This document shows, piece after piece, positions 1-7,518 of a stretch of 39,797 nt of DNA. The DNA is taken from positions 1 to 39,797 of the forward strand of contig JAKEFK010000373.1 of NCBI GenBank assembly GCA_022616075.1, read 5' to 3'. Origin of the DNA: a bacterium. Its GTDB lineage: Bacteria; Acidobacteriota; HRBIN11; JAKEFK01. The first letter of the stretch is position 1; every line of letters starts with the position of its first letter. Below the pieces are notes generated by a model, which had not been told where the DNA came from, did not search any database, and worked only from the letters and a program-made list of their open reading frames with translations. The position numbers and the translations under genes are program-made.

Positions 1-180
1 CTGAAGGGTCATGTTTTTCAGGAACTCCAGTTCGTTCACCTTGCGGTTCTTCCAGTAATGGTGCAGCGCGCAGGGCTTTTCTTCGCTGCAAATGCTGAGA
101 CCCAGAACGCAGTCGGATTCCTTCGTCTTGTGAAAATCATGCGGATTCACCGGACTTAAAGGTCCGTTTATCCGTTTAGC
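1..180 (-). pseudogene. Rrf2-family regulator, C-terminal fragment (runs off left edge)
   Basis: Read on the minus strand, this stretch encodes a typical Rrf2 C-terminal half. INGPLSP is followed by a cysteine cluster C-x6-C-x5-C-x2-H (from SDCVLGLSIC to CALHHYW) and then a tail like those that end in TTL in the family. The same cysteine spacing occurs in the complete Rrf2 gene at 9673, and IscR/NsrR-type members use such Cys/His residues to hold an iron-sulfur cluster. The N-terminal winged-helix DNA-binding domain should lie to the right, at about 180-420. No frame there encodes one, and the radical SAM gene already ends at 331. The regulator is therefore either 5'-truncated or joined to foreign sequence. 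The remaining C-terminus continues beyond the window. Confidence 0.6.
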
Positions 181-303
181 AAAGGGGGTGCCAACTCCCA
201 TCCTTAAGGAAGTGTGGGGTAATCCTGACAATTTGGCGGCTGAACTGACAAAGTTGCCGGTCAAATTCAATGTTGATCCGTTGTTGAAGACTAAGCCTTG
301 AAC
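158..303 (+). pseudogene. Unidentified C-terminal coding fragment
   Basis: A plus-strand frame, open from 134, ends at TGA 301-303. Its composition looks protein-like (VPTPILKEVWGNPDN, then LPVKFNVDPLLKTKP). It has no convincing start or ribosome site and overlaps the end of the Rrf2 fragment head to head. I do not recognise the family. It may be the 3' end of a lost gene, making this region a rearrangement junction. It may equally be chance. Confidence 0.25.
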
Positions 304-330
304 TTCGATGAACCTTCCCGTTCTTCACAG

Positions 331-1206
331 CTAAAAATAGTCAATGTTCATTTGCAAACTTTGTGCTGTTTCATCTGCGACTTTGAGCAAGAATTCGTTG
401 TCAACCGGAATGAGCGTGGAATCAGCCGGCTCGCGCTGAATTGTATAAATCTGCACCGCAGAAGGCTGGATCTCTTTCAAACAGTTTCTCCATAGCATCA
501 GATCATCTGCTGAATCGTTCCAGCCTTTCACAAACATTGTTTGAAGGATCAATCGTTTAAATCTCTTCAAATCGTTTACGAATTCGTGGAACAAAAAGGG
601 TACAAGAGGTTGATTGAATCTTAGCCACTTTTCCGGATCGCCCGAGTCAAACTTAACAATAGGTTCATCGACCATTTGCATTGCAGACCGTATTTTCAAA
701 TCTTTCGCACGATACCCGGTTGAAAGCAGCGCGATTCTTACAAAGGGGAAGTTTTTATCCCGCCAGGAAATGAGTTCAGGAATCAATCGATCAAACTGCG
801 GATGCATCGTGGGCTCTCCATTACCAGAGATCGTCGTGTGAGTGATTCTGATTCCCCTCCTCTTTGCTTGAAGAAGTTGTTGATTCCACGCCCGGATGAC
901 ATCAGCAGCTGATGGAAAAGCAAAACGCCCGTTTCGCAGTGGCGTGGTAAACCCGTACTGGCAATATACGCAGTCGAAAGAACAGAGTTTTCTGTCTGTT
1001 GGGAGCAGATTGATTCCAAGATCCCATCCAAATCTCCTGCTCCGGATGGGACCGTATATGATCCCCTTCTCTAACTGCATGAACAGTTCGTAAACAAGCT
1101 TTGTGCCAGGAATTCGAGTCGACGTGATTTCAGTATAGTCAGGAGAACATAGGGTGACGATATGTCCCATTGCCGACAGAAAGTCTCTCAACACAAAACC
1201 ATGCAT
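331..1206 (-). CDS. Radical SAM protein (COG0731-like Fe-S oxidoreductase)
   Basis: This is a radical S-adenosylmethionine enzyme with the cluster motif C-x3-C-x2-C in LCSFDCVYCQYG. It is preceded by YGPIRSRRFGWDLGINLLP, which is typical of the small COG0731-type radical SAM proteins of unknown substrate. A following SGNGEPTMHPQF segment matches the GGE-like SAM-binding strand. The longest frame gives 291 residues, but the first about 42 residues look unlike the family. The internal ATG at 1080 (MQLEKGIIYGP) is a likelier start, although neither has a clear Shine-Dalgarno site. The gene is divergent from the hemerythrin at 1280. Its reaction cannot be named from sequence. Confidence 0.75.
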   Translation of the reverse strand: MHGFVLRDFLSAMGHIVTLCSPDYTEITSTRIPGTKLVYELFMQLEKGIIYGPIRSRRFGWDLGINLLPTDRKLCSFDCVYCQYGFTTPLRNGRFAFPSAADVIRAWNQQLLQAKRRGIRITHTTISGNGEPTMHPQFDRLIPELISWRDKNFPFVRIALLSTGYRAKDLKIRSAMQMVDEPIVKFDSGDPEKWLRFNQPLVPFLFHEFVNDLKRFKRLILQTMFVKGWNDSADDLMLWRNCLKEIQPSAVQIYTIQREPADSTLIPVDNEFLLKVADETAQSLQMNIDYF

Positions 1207-1230
1207 CGCCTAAGAATCTACTTGAGCCAC

Positions 1231-1246
1231 TGGCATGAGGATTGCT
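1231..1246 (+). promoter_or_regulatory. Sigma-54 promoter candidate for hemerythrin
   Basis: TGGCATGAGGATTGCT matches the -24/-12 consensus TGGCACGNNNNTTGCW at all but one fixed position, with the required GG-N10-GC spacing. It ends 33 nt before the hemerythrin ATG at 1280. Confidence 0.65.
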
Positions 1247-1279
1247 CCTTACGCAAAAAAGCTCAGAAAGGAGAAAGGA

Positions 1280-1777
1280 ATGCAAGAAACATTAACCATT
1301 TCAAAGTATTACGAAGAGGATCATTACAGGCTGGATGGATTATTCAAAAGCTTTCAAGAAAGGAAAAGAACGGATTTCAGCCGCGCACGCGAATATTTCG
1401 ATCAATTCAAGTTTGGTCTACGGAGACATAGTGCCTGGGAAGAAGAGATTCTCTTCCCATTCTTTGAAAAAAAGATTGGAGAGGCGTTTAGCCAACCGGT
1501 GTACGTCATGAGGCTCGAGCATCGTCAAATCGGAAAGTTTCTGGAACTCATTCACAACAGGCTTTGGGAAGGTGATCCGAATACGGACAAGGAAGAACGG
1601 GAACTACTCGTTTTTCTGGAAAAGCACAACATCAAAGAAGAACAGATCCTGTATCCTGCGATTGATAATGCAGCAACGCAAGAAGATCTTGAATCGATCT
1701 TCATGACCATGAACAGCCTACCGGTGGAGAAATACGAAGTCTATGCGACAGAATTCGTGCAGAATAGAAAGGACTAG
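1280..1777 (+). CDS. Hemerythrin-domain protein
   Basis: This is a four-helix hemerythrin HHE protein of about 165 residues, expected to bind O2 (or NO) at a di-iron site in the cytoplasm. The iron ligands are recognisable in order: His in EEDHYRLD, His and Glu in RRHSAWEEEILFP, His in LEHRQIG, and the final His/Glu/Asp set in KHNIKEEQILYPAID. The start is set by a strong AAAGGAGAAAGG site just before ATG 1280; the frame is open further upstream without support. It is closely similar to the hemerythrin at 9005-9472. The last about ten codons (ATEFVQNRKD) lie in DNA homologous to the antisense of the membrane-protein gene at 23094, so the native C-terminus was probably replaced by recombination. 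Confidence 0.85.
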   Translation: MQETLTISKYYEEDHYRLDGLFKSFQERKRTDFSRAREYFDQFKFGLRRHSAWEEEILFPFFEKKIGEAFSQPVYVMRLEHRQIGKFLELIHNRLWEGDPNTDKEERELLVFLEKHNIKEEQILYPAIDNAATQEDLESIFMTMNSLPVEKYEVYATEFVQNRKD

Positions 1778-1840
1778 CGCAGCAAGTAAAAGTGTTGCTC
1801 CGGCTCGAATTGCAATTTTTGAAGAGAGAATGATTCCCTG
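1750..1840 (-). pseudogene. Remnant of a second copy of the 12-TM membrane-protein gene
   Basis: Bases 1750-1837 align without gaps to 23141-23228, with about 75 of 88 identical by my count. At 23141 the DNA encodes, on the minus strand, the C-terminal helix of the membrane protein next to nrfA. Here the minus strand still reads AIRAGATLLLAALVLSILHEF, close to AIRAGATFLLAALVLSILHEF there. Similarity stops abruptly on both sides. The remnant overlaps the hemerythrin 3' end and lies between it and the dehydrogenase gene. Confidence 0.75.
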
Positions 1841-1873
1841 TCTTCCGCATGCCAATTTTTCTGTTTCACCTGT

Positions 1874-2924
1874 TTATAACGGCGCGACCTTTATGATGAT
1901 GCGAAGACCTTCACCACTGCGAAGCAGATCCAGAGCGTCGTTGATTTCTTCCATGGAAACTGTGAGTGACCACTGGTAGTACTTTGATTTTATTCTCAGC
2001 TGCAAGTTGAATGATTGCCGGATAATCCACCGCACGGCAACCCAGCGAACCAAATATTTCCAGCTCGCGGAACATCACCCGCGCCGCATTTAAGACGAAA
2101 GGCTTGTCGCTGTAACCAATGATACAAACGCGCCCCCCGATTCGTACCGATTCGACTGCCTGTTCCAAAGTCACTGGATTACCGATCGCTTCAAACGCAA
2201 TATCGGCGCCTCCTTCAAACACTCTTTTCAATTCCTTTTTGAATTCACACTTGGACGGATTAAGCGTTTCCGAGGCTCCTAATTTTTTCGCAAGCTCCAG
2301 TTTTTCCTGTTTCAAATCAACGGCTACAACTCGTGCTCCTGCGGCGGCTGCGACCTGAACAACATTGATTCCAACTCCACCGCATCCAAAAACGACAACA
2401 CGATCCCCCGGACCTACCTGCGCCCGGTTCTTAACGGCGTGATAAGGAGTTGATAACGCATCGGCAATGATGCAGGACTCCGCAAGGGGAAGCTGCTGCG
2501 GAAGCGAGAAGATATCTTTGGCGGGGGCGGCAATGTATTCAGCAAACGCTCCGTTGACATGGTTCCCAAACATTTTCATCTGTTCGCAGATATTTTCGCG
2601 CCCGAGCCGGCACATCCTGCAAACGCCGCAAGAGACCACGGCAGGCAACAAAACTCTGTCCCCCTCTTTCCAATTTGTCACGGATGTTCCGACTTTTTCG
2701 ATGATTCCCGAGCATTCATGGCCCAGAATCAAAGGAGGTTCTTTGAAAGTTTTTACACCATGATCAATGTAATGAAGGTCCGTATGACATACGCCACACG
2801 CGATGACCTTGATCAAAACCTGATCAGAGGCAATTAATGGAACAGGCACATCTTCGATCGACAATGGTTGATAAGGTTGTCTAAATATTGCTGCTTCCAT
2901 GACGTTCCTCATTGGTGTTTCCAT
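1874..2924 (-). CDS. Zn-type hydroxyacyl-CoA dehydrogenase (Had/BzdX-like), frameshifted near C-terminus
   Basis: This is a medium-chain zinc alcohol dehydrogenase. By position it would be the 6-hydroxycyclohex-1-ene-1-carbonyl-CoA dehydrogenase of the benzoyl-CoA pathway. Visible are the catalytic zinc site (CGVCHTDLHYIDHG, LGHECSGIIEKVG), the structural zinc cysteines (CGVCRMCRLGRENIC) and the NAD fold GCGGVGINVVQ. As read, the frame ends at 1911 with an unrelated tail after VLPVVTHSF. One base missing near 1951-1957 restores a normal family ending, MEEINDALDLLRSGEGLR, then KVAPL and a stop at 1874. It starts at ATG 2924 and overlaps the hydratase by 16 nt. Another acyl-CoA or alcohol substrate is possible. 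The lesion may be real or a sequencing error. Confidence 0.75.
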
Positions 2925-3688
2925 TCCGGAGTGCGTTTCTCCAGAAAAGCGTTTAAACCTTCTAATGCATCGCTGGTGGTCATTAATTGCTCAAGATAAA
3001 TCTTTTCAGCCAGCTCCAGCGCATGAAGAAAGATGGATCCGGATGCCTTTCGGAGCGCATATTTCGTTGCGATTAAAACGGGACGACTGTAACTCGCAAT
3101 TTCTCGGACTATTGTGTCGATCCGTTTCTGAAAGTCATCCTGCGGGAATACTCCATTGATTAAACCCATATTTACACCTTCCTCTGCGGTGAAAGTACGA
3201 CCGGAAAATACCAGTTCAGCGGTTTGCTTGTATCCTATGAACTGTGAATAGTGTGCCACTGCGACAGGTGGGAAAACGCCCAACTTGATTTCCGGTTGCC
3301 CCAGCTTCGTTCCGCATGCCGCATATGTCAGATCGGTCATGGCTGCAATCTCCAGGCCTCCACCCATTGCGCTTCCGTGTAGACCCGACACAGTTGGAAT
3401 TTCAAGATTGACAAGTTGATATAACATCTGTCGCATCATGCGAAGCATCAGCTCTACTTTGTCCGGAAGGTGATCCGAAACATCCATTCCGGCAGAAAAA
3501 CATTTTCCTTCTCCGCGAATCAAGAGAACGCGGTACGAAGAGTCGGAGTGCACCAGTTGTAATGCCTCCTCCATCTCTTGCAACATGGGGAGATGAAAAA
3601 TATTTAACGGCGGGCGGTTCAGAATCATTGTAGCGATTCCAGGGGGTTCGCAAACCAGTCGAACAAACAGAAACTGCTTGTCAGTCAT
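2909..3688 (-). CDS. Cyclohexa-1,5-dienecarbonyl-CoA hydratase (Dch/BzdW/BamR-like)
   Basis: This 259-residue crotonase-fold protein is expected to add water to the cyclic dienoyl-CoA made by benzoyl-CoA reductase. The segment FSAGMDVSDHLPDKVELML closely matches the dienoyl-CoA hydratase subgroup (FSAGVDV..HLP), as do PPLNIF near the start and GQPEIKLGVFPPVA in the middle. GSAMGGGLEIA provides the oxyanion-hole glycines. It lies after the amidohydrolase-like gene with a 4-nt overlap and before the dehydrogenase, in the order hydratase then dehydrogenase also seen in Azoarcus bzdW-bzdX. An ordinary enoyl-CoA hydratase is the alternative, but the motif and context favour the ring-specific enzyme. 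Confidence 0.8.
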   Translation of the reverse strand: MTDKQFLFVRLVCEPPGIATMILNRPPLNIFHLPMLQEMEEALQLVHSDSSYRVLLIRGEGKCFSAGMDVSDHLPDKVELMLRMMRQMLYQLVNLEIPTVSGLHGSAMGGGLEIAAMTDLTYAACGTKLGQPEIKLGVFPPVAVAHYSQFIGYKQTAELVFSGRTFTAEEGVNMGLINGVFPQDDFQKRIDTIVREIASYSRPVLIATKYALRKASGSIFLHALELAEKIYLEQLMTTSDALEGLNAFLEKRTPEWKHQ

Positions 3689-4545
3689 GCTGTCTCCTGC
3701 TTGAGGGCGAAGAGTTCTTCCGCATTTTCATACAGGATTTTTTGTTTCACGTCCTCCTTGAGACCAAGCTCATCCAATTGATCGAGACTTTGTTTCCATG
3801 GCAGACCGTTTGTTCCCCACACAGTGCGGTCCTTTCCCATGCGACTACTCATGAATTGGATGATTGCAGGAGAAAGATATTTCGGCATCCACGCATCTAT
3901 GCCGAACCATACATTCTCCCATTTGTAACAAACGGAAATGAGCTCATCTACCCAGGGCCATCCTGTATGTGCGCCAAGAATTTTCAGCTCAGGAAAATCG
4001 CAGGCGATCGAATCCAGATAGATCGGCCGGCCCCCTTCACTCGGCATTGCCTCCAGCACATGTCCCACCTGAGCTGAAACCGGCACACCGAGCTCAACAC
4101 ATTTTGCGTAAAGTGGATACATTTTTCGATCATTCAGAGGAATATCAAAACCGTAAATATGGACATAAACTCCTTTGAAGTTGTGTTGTCGCACTGCAAC
4201 TTCGATCTCCCGAAGACTTTCTTTAATCCGAAATGGATTGTAGCCGGCAAGTCCCACAAAACGGCCTGGATATTTTTCAGTGTATTGCAGGACATCTTCC
4301 AATTTCGTATCCATATACATCCACTTGTTCCAGTGAGACCACATCTTGCACTGCGTGATGAACACCTTCTCTACGCTGGCTTCATCCATTCGAGCAATCA
4401 TTTGATCGATGGATTCGAAGCGCGGAAGACCACCAATCGCTTTTTCCATTCGGCAAACCAGCTCTCCTTCTTTTGCGCGATCCCACTGTTCCATAAATTC
4501 ACGGGTAGCCACGTAATACATGCAATCAATTGCTTTTCTAGACAT
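3685..4545 (-). CDS. Amidohydrolase-2 fold protein with altered metal site
   Basis: This 286-residue TIM-barrel protein belongs to the amidohydrolase 2 family (PF04909 type, relatives of ACMSD-like decarboxylases and hydrolases). The barrel outline is clear: GLAGYNPF, KGVYVHIYGF, the MYPLYAKCVELGVPV helix, ILGAHTGWPW, and a final VWGTNGLPW. Key residues differ from the family. The N-terminal HxH is replaced (IDCMYY), the barrel His usually before Gly is Gln (SAQVGH), and the terminal catalytic Asp of GSDxP is Asn (GTNGLP). Only the His of AHTGW remains. It sits between the reductase activase gene and the hydratase, where a ring-opening hydrolase would be expected but is absent. The function is unknown; a metal-free or decarboxylating role is inference. 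Confidence 0.7.
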   Translation of the reverse strand: MSRKAIDCMYYVATREFMEQWDRAKEGELVCRMEKAIGGLPRFESIDQMIARMDEASVEKVFITQCKMWSHWNKWMYMDTKLEDVLQYTEKYPGRFVGLAGYNPFRIKESLREIEVAVRQHNFKGVYVHIYGFDIPLNDRKMYPLYAKCVELGVPVSAQVGHVLEAMPSEGGRPIYLDSIACDFPELKILGAHTGWPWVDELISVCYKWENVWFGIDAWMPKYLSPAIIQFMSSRMGKDRTVWGTNGLPWKQSLDQLDELGLKEDVKQKILYENAEELFALKQETA

Positions 4546-4571
4546 TGGATTCCTCCTGTCTTAGTAATCCC

Positions 4572-5381
4572 TCACGCTGCGTATGTTCCATTTCGGCGCT
4601 TATTCAGACGATGTAATCCGAGCAAAGCTGCTCCAAACGCGCACAAATACTCACTACGCGGGCATGCGTAGACACTGGTTTCCAGCTTTTCTTCCAGAGC
4701 CCGGATCATTCCTGCCTGACGCGCAACACCTCCGGCTACAACGACTCGTCCTTCCAGACCGACTCGTTTAAGCAAACTCACAGCGCGGTCAGCCAACGAA
4801 TCATGAATCCCGCGGAGAATGTCTTCGATGCTGGCTCCATTGCTCACGTGATTGATGATTTCCGATTCGCCCAGAACCGCACACACGGAGCTGATCGCTT
4901 GCGGTTGAGTCGCATGCAGTGAAAGTCTGCCTATGTCTACCAGCGATATTTGCAAATACTTGGCTGCTTTTTCCAAAAAACCGCCTGAGCCTGCAGCACA
5001 CCTGTCATTCGAGCGGAATTGTTTGACCTTTCCACCGTTCTTCAAACTGATTGCACGAGTACTCTGGCTACCCATGTCCAGAACACACGAGGCAGCCGGA
5101 AAAAGTTCGTATGCTCCTCGCGCCGCACAAGTAATTTCTGTAATCTGAATATCCCGAAACGACACGCTATACCGGCCGAGACCGGTGGTTGCTACATATT
5201 CAACTGCATGTAAAGATAGTTGGGCTTGAGCGAGCGCGGAATCGAGAGCAAGTTTTGCAACGGATGCAAAATTTGCTGTGGTTTTCGTGCAGAATCGCGC
5301 TTTCAGGTGTCTGTTGTTGTTCAACAGCACAGCTTTCGTTTGCCCGGAACCTATGTCGATGCCTGCGATTACTTTTTCCAT
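4572..5381 (-). CDS. BadF/BcrA/BcrD-family ATPase subunit (BzdQ-like)
   Basis: This 269-residue ATPase of the ASKHA fold energises electron transfer to the aromatic-ring-reducing subunits. Motifs seen: GIDIGSGQTKAVLL (phosphate loop 1), LDMGSQSTRAI (phosphate loop 2), a bridging cysteine in NDRCAAGSGGFLEKAA, SSVCAVLGESEIINH, and the adenosine motif VAGGVARQAGMIRALE. The family carries a [4Fe-4S] cluster between two subunits through these cysteines. It differs from its neighbour by DMGSQSTR instead of DMGGQDTK, as expected for a heterodimeric pair. Its length fits the short Azoarcus-type subunits rather than the roughly 430-residue Thauera BcrA. It is the fourth gene of the operon, 9 nt after the preceding ATPase gene. 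Confidence 0.85.
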   Translation of the reverse strand: MEKVIAGIDIGSGQTKAVLLNNNRHLKARFCTKTTANFASVAKLALDSALAQAQLSLHAVEYVATTGLGRYSVSFRDIQITEITCAARGAYELFPAASCVLDMGSQSTRAISLKNGGKVKQFRSNDRCAAGSGGFLEKAAKYLQISLVDIGRLSLHATQPQAISSVCAVLGESEIINHVSNGASIEDILRGIHDSLADRAVSLLKRVGLEGRVVVAGGVARQAGMIRALEEKLETSVYACPRSEYLCAFGAALLGLHRLNKRRNGTYAA

Positions 5382-5390
5382 GAATTCTCC

Positions 5391-6209
5391 TTAATCTAGC
5401 GATGCCGGTTGTCCTTCAAAGCTCAATCTTTCGGCTCGTTCCATCGCAAAAAGAGCGGCTCCAATAGCGCCTGCAAAATGAGATTGTTCGCTGACTTTCA
5501 ATGGAAGTCCTAATTTCATCTGCATTGCATGAATCATTCCGCAGTTCCTGGAAACGCCGCCGGTAAATGCTATGTCTTTTTCAACCCCTACTCTCCGGAC
5601 CAAAGACATCGTCCTGGCTGCGATTGCGCTGTGCACTCCGCCGAGTATGTCTTCTATCGATTTATTTTGGGCAAGGTAGGACATGATATCGGACTCAACG
5701 AAGACGGCACATACAGAGCTAAGCCGGACTGAAGTTTTTGCGCGCAGCGAGATATCTCCGATCACATCCAGCGGAAGTCCCATCACTTCTGCGGCGGCAG
5801 CCAAAAATCGACCCGTTCCCGCTGCGCATTTATCGTTCATTGCAAAATCGAGAACGTTCCCATCCGGCCCGATCTTAATGGCCTTCGTATCTTGCCCGCC
5901 CATATCAATGACTGTTCTGGTGGAAGGGAACAAAAAATGGGCGCCGCGTGCATGACAACTGATTTCAGTGATCTGTGAATCCCCAAAAGTTACTTTGTAC
6001 CGGCCATAACCGGTACCGATGATGTAAGAGATTTCATTTCGTTTGAGTCCGGAATTTTGCAAGGCCTGTTCAAATGCATTTTGAGCGGCGACGGTGACGT
6101 AGGCGCCGGTTGAAATGAGAACCGAAGAAGCCAGATTGCGGGCCTGGTCCAGGATAATCGCTTTTGTTTGCGTAGATCCAACATCGACACCGCCGGCATA
6201 GAGCATCAT
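5391..6209 (-). CDS. BadF/BcrA/BcrD-family ATPase subunit (BzdP-like)
   Basis: This 272-residue activase-type ATPase is the partner of the preceding ATPase in a benzoyl-CoA-reductase-like complex. Canonical motifs are complete: [54 protein letters not shown] (bridging Cys), [13 protein letters not shown] and [15 protein letters not shown]. It starts at ATG 6209 with a 4-nt ATGA overlap with the upstream subunit gene, which implies translational coupling. A lone 2-hydroxyacyl-CoA dehydratase activator would be a single gene. Two distinct ATPase genes plus two substrate-subunit genes point to an ATP-dependent class I aryl-CoA reductase. Confidence 0.87.
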   Translation of the reverse strand: MMLYAGGVDVGSTQTKAIILDQARNLASSVLISTGAYVTVAAQNAFEQALQNSGLKRNEISYIIGTGYGRYKVTFGDSQITEISCHARGAHFLFPSTRTVIDMGGQDTKAIKIGPDGNVLDFAMNDKCAAGTGRFLAAAAEVMGLPLDVIGDISLRAKTSVRLSSVCAVFVESDIMSYLAQNKSIEDILGGVHSAIAARTMSLVRRVGVEKDIAFTGGVSRNCGMIHAMQMKLGLPLKVSEQSHFAGAIGAALFAMERAERLSFEGQPASLD

Positions 6210-7516
6210 CGTGGTCCTCCTGAAGAAAGCGTTGGATGGCTTTTATACAGTTTTTGATGCTCCAGAGATTCGAAAAATGCATCGATCCGGTTCTGCATTT
6301 GCGCCGCTGAGAAATAACGCGGGTCCTCCAGATCCGATTCCACAAACAGTGTTGGAACTTCCCGCTGGCGGAAAAAATACTCGCGCATGTCCCCTTGTCC
6401 CGCTGAAAATAACCGGCAGCTCTTCACCGAATGAATCAGCAGAGCGTCCGCAGAATATTCTTCGATATAACGATCGATCTGTTCATACCTCTGCAGGAAA
6501 CTCCGGTTTGCGAGATTTTGCGAAATCATATGCTCGGCAATGCTGTAAAGTGGATTGTTTGAATCGTGCCGGAACCCGAATTCCCAGATTCCACCGACCG
6601 TTGAATAGGTGGATGCCACCGCGCAGGCGCCCCAATGGGCAAGCATGTCCCGGAATTTTCGAAAATACGGATAAGGCGGCGGTCCTTCCACAACAATTCG
6701 AAATTTCTCGGGTGAAACCGCGCCAAGACCCTGCCGTGCCCGTTCTTGAAATTCCTTTTTGGCCACTTCAAAAAAATCGATGCACTCCTGCATTCCACGA
6801 TAAACATAGAGCGGTCCCATCATGGTTGTGTTATCAAAATAAGCGTCATAAGGAGCCGGCCGGTGTTTTGAAAAATTTCTCACCTCACACCACAAATCTT
6901 CGGCGGTTCTGGCGCGTTTCAGATGCTCCTTAAGATTTTCAATATCCAGTTTTTTTCCTGTGATTTTCTCCAGCAGTTTAATGATCTCTTCCAGCTGGCG
7001 AACGACGTATTGCACGTCTTCAGGCGATGCCGTCTCCTGACGCATGAAAGGGATATCAAGAACGTAAAGTGGCGCTCCGGTCAGTGCCGCAAGATGTTCG
7101 AACCACTTCACATAGGTGTTGCAGCCAACATAGTTACAAAGAATCAGTGCCGGCTTTGGAAGCCGCGTCCCGAGTGTCGCTTTATCCCCCAGAGAATTTG
7201 CGCCGATGTCCGCTTTGACGTATCCACAATTGTCGGTGGCATAGCCCAGCTCTTCCGATTTTAAGAGAGCAGGTAAGGACTTATTCCGGATGGCAAGTTG
7301 TAGCGCATTAATTTCCGGATAAACGGGAAGGACATCAAAGGCTCGAAGCAATTCAACGCAATTCCCGGAAACCATGAGGTAGACTGCCGGGTGCCCCGTT
7401 TCTGTTGCTGCATCCAGTTCGTTGTACCATCGGACCATTAACTTTTTTTGCACCCTGTGCATCAGTCCCTGATAGGTTTGTCTCTCGTTTTGTTGCTGCA
7501 TTTGTGGTTGCTCCAT
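6206..7516 (-). CDS. Benzoyl-CoA reductase subunit, BcrB/BzdO-like
   Basis: This 436-residue protein of the 2-hydroxyacyl-CoA dehydratase D-component family is one of the two subunits forming the ring-reduction site. Typical segments are [54 protein letters not shown] and a late [15 protein letters not shown]. They contain the cysteines (CGYVK, CNYVGC, SVKSC) positioned to bind a [4Fe-4S] cluster. VRWYNEL and the [11 protein letters not shown] helix are also family features. It starts 2 nt after the partner subunit stops and overlaps the ATPase gene by 4 nt. A toluoyl-, naphthoyl- or phthaloyl-CoA-related substrate cannot be excluded. Confidence 0.87.
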   Translation of the reverse strand: MEQPQMQQQNERQTYQGLMHRVQKKLMVRWYNELDAATETGHPAVYLMVSGNCVELLRAFDVLPVYPEINALQLAIRNKSLPALLKSEELGYATDNCGYVKADIGANSLGDKATLGTRLPKPALILCNYVGCNTYVKWFEHLAALTGAPLYVLDIPFMRQETASPEDVQYVVRQLEEIIKLLEKITGKKLDIENLKEHLKRARTAEDLWCEVRNFSKHRPAPYDAYFDNTTMMGPLYVYRGMQECIDFFEVAKKEFQERARQGLGAVSPEKFRIVVEGPPPYPYFRKFRDMLAHWGACAVASTYSTVGGIWEFGFRHDSNNPLYSIAEHMISQNLANRSFLQRYEQIDRYIEEYSADALLIHSVKSCRLFSAGQGDMREYFFRQREVPTLFVESDLEDPRYFSAAQMQNRIDAFFESLEHQKLYKSHPTLSSGGPR

Positions 7517-7518
7517 TG

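Noticed and set aside
6211-6933. Long plus-strand open frame of 240 codons opposite the BcrB-like gene
   Set aside because: It is antisense to a well-supported gene, with no family features, no ribosome site and shadow-like composition. The same applies to the long antisense frames at 14112-14774 and 19491-20312.
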